Of a DNA stretch of 12,022 nt, positions 1 through 5,768 are shown piece after piece. The stretch covers positions 1-12,022 of the forward strand of contig CAKAPG010000017.1 in NCBI GenBank assembly GCA_916715765.1, given 5' to 3'. The notes beneath the pieces were generated by a model. It was given only the letters and a program-made list of their open reading frames with translations. It did no database searches and was not told where the DNA came from. The DNA comes from an uncultured Atopobium sp. GTDB taxonomy: Bacteria; Actinomycetota; Coriobacteriia; Coriobacteriales; Atopobiaceae. A program made the translations under genes and the position numbers. Every line of letters starts with the position of its first letter. The stretch's first letter is position 1.

Positions 1-1218
1 CCAGGTGAGCCTCCCTATACGCTCATTGATTATTTCCCTAAAGACATGATTTGCATTATCGATGAGTCACACGTTACGGTTCCTCAAATTAGAGGTATGT
101 ATGAGGGCGATAGGTCTCGTAAGGTTACGTTGGTAGATCACGGATTTAGACTTCCTTCTGCACTTGATAACAGGCCGCTCAGATTTGACGAATTTGAGGG
201 ACGTATTCCACAGTTTATTTACGTCTCTGCAACTCCTGGAGACTACGAAGAGACGGTTGCTCAACAACAGGTTGAGCAGATTATTCGTCCAACTGGCCTC
301 CTAGATCCAAAGATTGATGTCAGACCGGTAAGAGGTCAGATTGATGATCTTATTTCAGAGGTCAAAGAGAGAGTGGCAAAAAAAGAGCGCGTTCTTGTTA
401 CTACGCTCACTAAAAGAATGGCAGAAGATCTTACAGATCACCTGCTAGATGAGGGCATTAAAGTCAATTATATGCACTCGGATACCGCTACGCTTGACCG
501 CGTAGAAATCATTAGAGATTTGCGCCAGGGAAAGATTGACGTACTGGTTGGAATTAACCTTTTACGAGAAGGACTTGATATTCCAGAGGTTTCTCTTGTA
601 GCTATTCTTGATGCAGATAAAGAGGGCTTCTTAAGAAACAGAAGGTCTCTTATTCAGACTATGGGTAGAGCGGCAAGAAACGCTTCTGGCCAGGTCATTA
701 TGTATGCCGATAAAATCACTGACTCTATGCGTATTGCTATAGATGAGACAAAAAGGCGCCGAGAAATTCAGGAAGCCTTTAACAAAGAGCACGGTATTGT
801 ACCTAAGACCGTTAAGAAATCCATTACAGATATTGCAGGCTTTATTGCTGAAGCTTCAGAAAACGTTGATAAGCGTAAGCGCAAAAACGGAGAGTTCTAT
901 ACCGCTTCTGATGATGAAGATTCGCTTGAAGAACAGCAAGAATCAATTCTTGAAATGCCTGCAGAATTGCTTGCTGAAGAATTGCAAAATCTTCCTCGTA
1001 CAGAGGTTGAAGCAATGCTTTCTGGTATGGAAGCAGAGATGGCAGAAGCATCTGCATCTATGGATTATGAGCATGCAGCAGAACTCAGAGATCAGATTGT
1101 TGCCATTAGAAGCCAGCTTGAAGGCACTACCTCAGATGATGTTATCAAGAGGCTTAAAACTGGTGCTAGAAAGGGCAGCGCCCACGCAACTCGTAGGCGT
1201 TACAGAGGCAAACATTAA
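1..1218 (+). CDS. uvrB: UvrB, excinuclease ABC subunit B (C-terminal 405 residues, 5' end cut off)
   Basis: UvrB is the damage-verifying helicase-like subunit of nucleotide excision repair. UvrA loads it on DNA and it recruits UvrC. The frame is open from base 1 and starts inside the conserved PPYTLIDYFP stretch, so the gene continues left of the window and the Met at 46 is internal. Visible landmarks are the Walker B-region IDESHVTVPQIRGMY (about 58-105), SATPGDYE (226-249), the motif V segment GINLLREGLDIPEV (from about 550), and the motif VI segment QTMGRAARN (from about 655). A charged linker with an acidic patch (SDDEDSLEEQ, near 905-935) leads to a C-terminal UVR domain (about 1012-1125) containing MDYEHAAELRDQI, the module that binds UvrC. 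A basic tail follows. The stop TAA (1216-1218) overlaps the stop of the convergent gene by 4 bases. Identity is essentially certain. Confidence 0.98.
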   Translation, partial: PGEPPYTLIDYFPKDMICIIDESHVTVPQIRGMYEGDRSRKVTLVDHGFRLPSALDNRPLRFDEFEGRIPQFIYVSATPGDYEETVAQQQVEQIIRPTGLLDPKIDVRPVRGQIDDLISEVKERVAKKERVLVTTLTKRMAEDLTDHLLDEGIKVNYMHSDTATLDRVEIIRDLRQGKIDVLVGINLLREGLDIPEVSLVAILDADKEGFLRNRRSLIQTMGRAARNASGQVIMYADKITDSMRIAIDETKRRREIQEAFNKEHGIVPKTVKKSITDIAGFIAEASENVDKRKRKNGEFYTASDDEDSLEEQQESILEMPAELLAEELQNLPRTEVEAMLSGMEAEMAEASASMDYEHAAELRDQIVAIRSQLEGTTSDDVIKRLKTGARKGSAHATRRRYRGKH

Positions 1219-2885
1219 GCCCTGTTGTAGTGCTCAACTATAAGCTCGGCCATCCTAATGCCATCAGCTGCAGCGCTCATAATGCCGCCGGCGTAGCCAG
1301 CACCTTCACCTACAGGCCATACACCTGGAGTGTTAATACTTTGTCCTGTTTCATCGCGGGTAATTCTTACAGGAGAGCTTGATCTTGTTTCAACGCCTGT
1401 AAGAACAGCATCGGGATGAGCAAAGCCATGAAGCTTTTTGTCCATTACCGGAAGGGCTTCTCGCAAGGTTTGTAAGACGTAGGGTGGTAGACAGTCTTCA
1501 AGTGAGGTCCAGGTAACGCCCCGTGGGTAGGTTGGTTTTACCGAACGAGGTCCAGTAGAAGCTTTCTTGCTTAGGAAGTCGCCTACAAGCTGAGCTGGGG
1601 CAACATAAGCTCCGCCGCCCGCTTTAAAGGCCGCTTGCTCGCAGCTGCGTTGTAGTTCAATTCCAGCAAGTACGTCATCTTCTGGAAGATCGTCTGGATA
1701 GACGTTGGCCAAGAGACCAGAGTTAGCGTTTTGTCCAGCGCGGTCAGACAGGCTCATGCCATTTGTGACTACGCCGCCCTTCTCGCTAGCTGCAGAAACA
1801 ACATAGCCACCAGGACACATACAGAACGAGAAGGCACTTCTACCAGAGGGAAGGTGAACAGAAAGCTTGTAGGGTGCCGCTCCTAGTACAGGGTTGGTTG
1901 CTTCAGGGCCATAGAGTGATTTGTTGATTTGGGGCTGAAGGTGCTCAATTCGCACGCCCATGGCAAAGGTTTTCCTCTCCATAGAGATGCCCTTGTCTTT
2001 GAGCATGACATACGTGTCTCTACTTGAGTGTCCAGTTGCAAGAATCACCGTGCGAGTCTGTATGGTTTCAGTTTGAACTGAACCGTCTGGAGTGGTTCTT
2101 TCAATCTGAATTGCAGAAAGAGAGCCATCTGAGGCACGCTCTAGGGAGGTGAGCTTTGTCCTAAACGCAACGGTTCCGCCAGCGTCTTCGATCATTTTGA
2201 CAATGTTGGTCACAACGGTGGGAAGAATATCACTCCCTACGTGGGGTTTTGCGTCCCACAAAATATTTTTCTGTGCGCCCGCCTTAACAAAAGTCTCAAG
2301 AATAAAGCGATGAGAAGCACTCTTGGTGCCCGTGTTGAGTTTTCCATCAGAAAACGTGCCAGCTCCTCCAAGGCCAAACTGAATATTGCTCTCAAGATCT
2401 AGCTGACCAGTTTGGTTGTGATGCTCCACTGCAGCAGTTCTTCTCGTTGCGTCATCTCCGCGTTCGATTAGCAGGGGATTAAGCCCAGCTTTGGCAAGCG
2501 TCAGCGCACAAAACAGGCCTGCACATCCAGCTCCTACAACAACGGGACGGTTCTCTGAAGGAGCAGGTTGCGTTGCTTTGGGGAGCACAAAAGTATTTGG
2601 CTCTGCAAGCTTGATATGCTTTGCTGCAGGTTTACTTTGAATTTTGCTCAGAAGTTTTTGTTCCGCTGCAGACCCACCTTTAAGATTTACGTGGTAGGTG
2701 AGGATAAGAACAATATCGTTTCTTTTACGTGCATCAATTGAGCGTTTATGCAGCTCATAGGAGGTAACTTCATCCGCAGAGACTCGGAGAGTACGAAGGA
2801 GTGCGTCAAATCCCACCTTTGATTCTTTAGCGGGATGCTTACGAAGAGGCGCAACATGAACTTTAATGTTTGATACTTCCAGCAT
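1215..2885 (-). CDS. FAD-dependent oxidoreductase of the COG2509 family, function unknown
   Basis: This 556-residue protein matches the conserved but poorly characterised COG2509 'FAD-dependent dehydrogenase' family. Residues 1-110 form the family's own N-terminal domain. A Rossmann dinucleotide-binding loop GAGCAG follows at residues 118-123, ending in a basic/acidic LLIERGDD strand. The family signature GGAGTFSDGKLNTGT comes next, then a second FAD contact (ILATGHSSRDT). The C-terminal FAD-closing motif GEGAGYAGGIMSAAADGIRMAE sits near 525-546. Substrate and partner are not known and I assign none. The ATG lies one base after the stop of the upstream flavoprotein gene. A Shine-Dalgarno AAGAGGA (minus strand, 2900-2894) lies 8 bases upstream inside that gene, so the two are probably translationally coupled. 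No signal peptide is seen, so it is probably cytosolic. Its stop overlaps the uvrB stop tail to tail. Confidence 0.9.
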   Translation of the reverse strand: MLEVSNIKVHVAPLRKHPAKESKVGFDALLRTLRVSADEVTSYELHKRSIDARKRNDIVLILTYHVNLKGGSAAEQKLLSKIQSKPAAKHIKLAEPNTFVLPKATQPAPSENRPVVVGAGCAGLFCALTLAKAGLNPLLIERGDDATRRTAAVEHHNQTGQLDLESNIQFGLGGAGTFSDGKLNTGTKSASHRFILETFVKAGAQKNILWDAKPHVGSDILPTVVTNIVKMIEDAGGTVAFRTKLTSLERASDGSLSAIQIERTTPDGSVQTETIQTRTVILATGHSSRDTYVMLKDKGISMERKTFAMGVRIEHLQPQINKSLYGPEATNPVLGAAPYKLSVHLPSGRSAFSFCMCPGGYVVSAASEKGGVVTNGMSLSDRAGQNANSGLLANVYPDDLPEDDVLAGIELQRSCEQAAFKAGGGAYVAPAQLVGDFLSKKASTGPRSVKPTYPRGVTWTSLEDCLPPYVLQTLREALPVMDKKLHGFAHPDAVLTGVETRSSSPVRITRDETGQSINTPGVWPVGEGAGYAGGIMSAAADGIRMAELIVEHYNRA

Positions 2886-2886
2886 G

Positions 2887-4140
2887 TTAGTTGTCCTCTT
2901 TCAAAGATTCACAATTCTGACCAGCGCTTTTTGCGGCAGCCAGACCAGCAACCATCCCGCTCTTCCATGCCCACGAGAGGTTAAAGCCTCCACATTGAGC
3001 GTCAATATCAAGAGCTTCTCCCACAATAAACAGACCAGGAACGCCATGCGCTTCAAGGGTGTTTGTGTCCACTTGATCGATGGAAATTCCACCAATACAG
3101 ACCTGTGGAACAACTTTGGAGGATGTACCGGTAACGGTAAAAGTGATTTTGTGAGCTTTGGCAACCGTGGCTTCAACTGAATTGCTGACGCCCAGGTAGG
3201 CAGCAATCTGTGGGTCGAGAAGACCGTCAGTGGTGTGAGCTGCCACAGCTGCCGCAACTTCCTCTTCCGTAAGCTGGGGGAGAAGATCAATCTCAAGCAC
3301 GTCGCCAGGCAGGGCTGTGCGAGACAAGTTGAAAATCATGATACCCGAGAGTCCAAATGACCTAAAAAGCAGTTCTCCAGATTCCTGTTTGAGCACCGCG
3401 CCGTCTCTTACAAGAGCTGCGTGTGCTCGTACGCGCTTTCCATCAAGGCTTGTTGGGGGCTCAGGCTTGCAGGTGAGTGCACAAAGTCCCGGTCGCAGTG
3501 AGGTGGTCTGCAACTGAAGGCTTTCAGCAAGTTGTGTGGTTGTGAGTCCACCAGTAGCTAGAACTACTGATGAAGCGTGGACCTTGTAGGTTTTCTCGCC
3601 ACCAAAGCATTCTTGGAAGGTAACGGTGAAGCCAATGTGCTGGGGCTTTACCGATGTGACTTCTCGTCCCAGGGCAAATTGGACACCTGCTTTTTGCGCT
3701 CGCTTGAGCAGCAATGATTGGATGGAGCTTGCCTGCCTGGTAAGAGGGTACATTCTGCCTTCGTCTTCTGTTGCCCAAGCAAGACCGCTGGACCTAAAGA
3801 AAGAGAGAATGTCTGCAAGGAAGGTGTCCTTATCTTTGCAAACAGCCTGGACAAACTCTGGATGAGAGAAATTCTCAAAGCTCGGATTAGCATTGGTAAA
3901 GTTACAACGACCGCCACCTGTTGCCAGGATAGTTCTGCCGCTCTCCAGTGCTTTTTCAAAGACAACAACGCGCTTGCCTGTGCCAAGAGCCTCAGCGGCA
4001 GTGATGGCAGCGCAGAGCCCTGCTGCACCGCCACCTAAAATTGCTACATCAATGTTGTCTGGCACCATGAACGCCTGAGCTTGCTTGATGCGCTGAGCTT
4101 GTGCTGCTTGTCGTTCTTTAATGCGCGTTGTTTGAGCCAT
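2887..4140 (-). CDS. NAD(P)/FAD-dependent oxidoreductase, COG2081 (YhiN/HI0933-type) flavoprotein
   Basis: This 417-residue flavoprotein belongs to the HI0933/YhiN family, often labelled 'aminoacetone oxidase family FAD-binding enzyme' in databases; its physiological reaction is unsettled. The FAD-binding loop GGGAAG is at residues 36-41, the family signature GGGRCNFTNA at 75-84, an ATGG strand follows mid-protein, and the C-terminal FAD motif (GEALDIDAQCGGFNLSWAW, ending in SGMVAG) is near 371-400. The annotated start adds about 25 charged, Gln/Ala-rich residues before the Rossmann strand. Met25 (codon at 4068-4066) is a possible alternative start and would put the GGGAAG loop at the more usual distance. 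The longer start has a weak AAAAGG (4157-4152), 11 bases upstream. The gene lies 45 bases downstream of the mrp stop and 1 base before the COG2509 start, so the three probably share a transcript. Confidence 0.92.
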   Translation of the reverse strand: MAQTTRIKERQAAQAQRIKQAQAFMVPDNIDVAILGGGAAGLCAAITAAEALGTGKRVVVFEKALESGRTILATGGGRCNFTNANPSFENFSHPEFVQAVCKDKDTFLADILSFFRSSGLAWATEDEGRMYPLTRQASSIQSLLLKRAQKAGVQFALGREVTSVKPQHIGFTVTFQECFGGEKTYKVHASSVVLATGGLTTTQLAESLQLQTTSLRPGLCALTCKPEPPTSLDGKRVRAHAALVRDGAVLKQESGELLFRSFGLSGIMIFNLSRTALPGDVLEIDLLPQLTEEEVAAAVAAHTTDGLLDPQIAAYLGVSNSVEATVAKAHKITFTVTGTSSKVVPQVCIGGISIDQVDTNTLEAHGVPGLFIVGEALDIDAQCGGFNLSWAWKSGMVAGLAAAKSAGQNCESLKEDN

Positions 4141-4185
4141 AGTAAGAATTACCTTTTGTGTTGTTTAAGCACCAGCTTCTAGGAC

Positions 4186-5034
4186 TTACAGGTCAAGAAC
4201 GCTCTGTGTTGCGTCAGGGACAAGACCTTGAGGAAGCTCGGTGCTAAAGGTTCCTTTATCGGCAATCTGAGCAAAGATTGCATCCATAGGAAGCTGTCCC
4301 AAAGGCTTGAGGTTAAATGTTGCTGCGGTCTCGGCAAGCTTTGATGGACCGTAAGGTTCAATGTGCTCATCGCAGTGAGGACAGGTGATGTATGCCATGT
4401 TCTCAATCAAACCAAGCACAGGTACATGCATCATTTCTGCCATGCGAACTGCCTTACCCACAACCATTTGAACAAGATCTTGTGGAGAAGAAACAATTAC
4501 AACACCCTCAACGGGAAGGGACTGAAATACGGTCAGTGCAACATCGCCCGTTCCTGGAGGCATGTCGATGAGCAGGTAATCAAGGTCACCCCAGTTGCAC
4601 TGGCTGTAGAACTGTTGGATAGCACCAGCAACAACAGGGCCTCTCCAGAGAACAGGATCGGTCTCGTTTTGAAGCACCAGGTTAGCGCTCATAATCTTGA
4701 TACCGTTTGCGTCCTCGATAGGAATAAGCTGCTCTTCAACGCCGTAAGAACGCTCATCAGAGATGCCAAACATGCGAGGAATTGAAGGTCCGGTAATATC
4801 GCCGTCAAGAATACCAACACGCTTACCTGCGCGAGCAAGGTTAGTTGCAAGAATGCCGGTGACAAAAGATTTGCCAACGCCACCCTTACCAGAAACAACG
4901 CCAATAACGTGCTTCACGCTTGAGTGCTGATTAAGCTCAAAACCCGCTGGTGGCTGTGGCTCTTTCTTTTTGCCGTGAAGTGCAGCGTCAATCTCTTTAC
5001 GAAGCGCCTCACGATCAATATCTACGTCTGCCAT
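4186..5034 (-). CDS. mrp: Mrp/NBP35-family P-loop ATPase (ApbC-type iron-sulfur cluster carrier)
   Basis: Members of this family are cytosolic dimeric ATPases that carry and transfer [4Fe-4S] clusters to apo-proteins. The 282-residue protein has a deviant Walker A, GKGGVGKS (residues 49-56), a switch region LDGDITGPSIPRMFG (about 76-90), VLWRGP (128-133), a Walker B IDMPPGTGD (156-164), and the cluster-bridging CPHC pair (Cys218, Cys221) after ENMAYIT. The N-terminal MIP18/DUF59 domain of many longer Mrp proteins is absent; a charged Lys/Pro-rich leader occupies the first 35 residues instead. The ATG at 5034 is supported by AAGGAGA (minus strand, 5044-5038) just upstream. It is the first gene of a minus-strand set with two flavoproteins. 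No essential motif is missing. ParA/MinD-like alternatives are unlikely given the CxxC and RGP motifs. Confidence 0.95.
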   Translation of the reverse strand: MADVDIDREALRKEIDAALHGKKKEPQPPAGFELNQHSSVKHVIGVVSGKGGVGKSFVTGILATNLARAGKRVGILDGDITGPSIPRMFGISDERSYGVEEQLIPIEDANGIKIMSANLVLQNETDPVLWRGPVVAGAIQQFYSQCNWGDLDYLLIDMPPGTGDVALTVFQSLPVEGVVIVSSPQDLVQMVVGKAVRMAEMMHVPVLGLIENMAYITCPHCDEHIEPYGPSKLAETAATFNLKPLGQLPMDAIFAQIADKGTFSTELPQGLVPDATQSVLDL

Positions 5035-5152
5035 GTCTCTCCTTATGTAGCAGTTGTATGCAGTAACTACTTAATTCTACCCATAGAACTTTATGGCAAA
5101 CGAGATAGCTATAATCTTTTCGGCGCACTTTAGCTGAACGTAGGAGGTTCAC
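5035..5152. promoter_or_regulatory. Divergent promoter region between mrp and the YhcH-family gene
   Basis: This 118-base spacer separates two divergently read genes and must hold both promoters. On the plus strand there is a perfect -10 hexamer TATAAT (5110-5115). No good -35 lies 16-18 bases upstream. The start would fall near 5122, giving a leader of about 30 bases that carries AGGAGG (5142-5147), five bases before the ATG. On the minus strand TAGAAT (5079-5074) is the best -10 candidate, again with no clear -35; the mrp Shine-Dalgarno AAGGAGA is at 5044-5038. I see no convincing operator or riboswitch. The plus-strand -10 and both ribosome sites are direct sequence observations; promoter activity is inferred. 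Confidence 0.55.
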
Positions 5153-5614
5153 ATGATTTTCTCGTCAATTAAACATTTATCTGAGAATGACTTTGGTCAG
5201 AAATATATGGCTTGTGCTGCGGAGTTTTTGGCAACACACAATCTGGACGAGCTGCCTTTAGGCAAGACAGAAATTGACGGAAATAATGTTTTTGTGAACG
5301 TCATGGAGTTTGAGCCAGCTCTTCCTGGCGAGAAGGACTATGAGGCTCATAAGATTTACGCCGATATTCACGTAGTTATTTCTGGTACCGAAAGCATCGC
5401 TGTTGCCCCTCTTGAGCAGTGTGTTCTTAAGGATGAGTTTAATGCTGATGCTGATTTTGGCGCTTATACCAATCCTGGGGAAGAGACGTGGGTTACCCTG
5501 CACGCAGGTGATTTTCTGGTGACACCTCCATCAGATGCCCACAAACCAGGCTGTACGCTGGAGAAATCTGGCTCAAAGCTTAAAAAAGCTGTGATGAAGG
5601 TTCGTATTAAATAG
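5153..5614 (+). CDS. YhcH/YjgK/YiaL (DUF386) family protein
   Basis: This 153-residue protein matches the YhcH/YjgK/YiaL/EbgC family, small cupin-like beta-sandwich proteins linked in other bacteria to sialic acid or other sugar catabolism. Family features are the segment AHKIYADIHVVISGTE (about 65-80, with His66, Asp71 and His73), where the family typically reads H..Y.DI...I.G.E. Another is the motif GDFLVTPPSDAHKPG (119-133, with His130), followed by a closing strand KKAVMKVRIK. The full length is normal. The start is fixed by a strong AGGAGG five bases upstream. No sugar catabolic, transport or regulator gene is next to it here, so its substrate cannot be inferred from context. It appears to be transcribed alone, between a divergent promoter and a downstream hairpin. 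Confidence 0.9.
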   Translation: MIFSSIKHLSENDFGQKYMACAAEFLATHNLDELPLGKTEIDGNNVFVNVMEFEPALPGEKDYEAHKIYADIHVVISGTESIAVAPLEQCVLKDEFNADADFGAYTNPGEETWVTLHAGDFLVTPPSDAHKPGCTLEKSGSKLKKAVMKVRIK

Positions 5615-5653
5615 GGAAGCGCGCTTGCCGTGTTTTGGCGCCGCTATCTTGGG

Positions 5654-5659
5654 TATACT
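5654..5659 (+). promoter_or_regulatory. Possible -10 element (TATACT) upstream of uvrA
   Basis: TATACT matches the -10 consensus at five of six bases and lies 110 bases before the uvrA start. No recognisable -35 sits at 16-18 bases upstream, and the bases just before it are GGG rather than an extended TGn. If used, transcription would begin inside the left arm of the hairpin at 5662-5700, which would then act as a leader structure or operator instead of a terminator for the preceding gene. Evidence is weak. Confidence 0.3.
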
Positions 5660-5661
5660 AG

Positions 5662-5710
5662 AACATCAGTACGCACAAATTGCATCTGTGTACTGATGTT
5701 GTTTTCTATT
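5662..5710 (+). terminator. Hairpin plus T-rich tract, probable intrinsic terminator after the YhcH-family gene
   Basis: The arms AACATCAGTAC (5662-5672) and GTACTGATGTT (5690-5700) are perfect 11-base complements. The stem extends inward by a G-U, a C-G and an A-U pair, giving about 14 pairs around an 11-base loop (5676-5686). A T-rich run GTTTTCTATTGTTT follows from 5701. The position, 48 bases after the stop codon, suits a terminator. The stem is AT-rich and the T tract is interrupted, so efficiency may be partial. The same palindrome could also be an operator or a stable 5' leader hairpin if the TATACT at 5654 is the uvrA promoter. Confidence 0.5.
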
Positions 5711-5751
5711 GTTTGACAGTAGACGCGTAAAAAGAAACGTGCACGTCAAAC
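5711..5751 (+). repeat. Inverted repeat in the uvrA leader
   Basis: GTTTGAC (5711-5717) and GTCAAAC (5745-5751) are perfect inverted complements separated by 27 bases. Between and overlapping them are two further self-complementary words, ACGCGT (5723-5728) and ACGTGCACGT (5737-5746). The structure ends 17 bases before the uvrA ATG, so it could form in the leader RNA close to the ribosome site GAGGA (5761-5765), or be a protein-binding site. The left arm overlaps a perfect TTGACA (5713-5718), but no -10 lies at the right distance. Function is unknown; only the symmetry is certain. Confidence 0.4.
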
Positions 5752-5768
5752 TGGTTATGTGAGGAACT

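Noticed and set aside
743..1243. 166-codon frame overlapping the uvrB 3' end on the same strand
   Set aside because: The uvrB frame has conserved motif VI and a UVR domain here; the shifted frame is Leu/Lys-rich with no domain.
3648..4038. Long open frames on both strands overlapping the COG2081 gene
   Set aside because: The COG2081 frame carries clear FAD motifs throughout this stretch; the other frames give composition-biased, unrecognisable sequences.
5660..5675. Possible LexA/SOS box (GAAC-N4-GTAC) next to the TATACT
   Set aside because: Only one half-site matches the actinobacterial/Firmicutes GAAC-N4-GTTC core, the flanks do not fit, and the bases are already explained by the hairpin arm.
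5713..5741. TTGACA as the -35 of a uvrA promoter
   Set aside because: The hexamer is perfect, but the bases 16-18 further on (AAACGTGC region) do not resemble a -10, so it may be chance.
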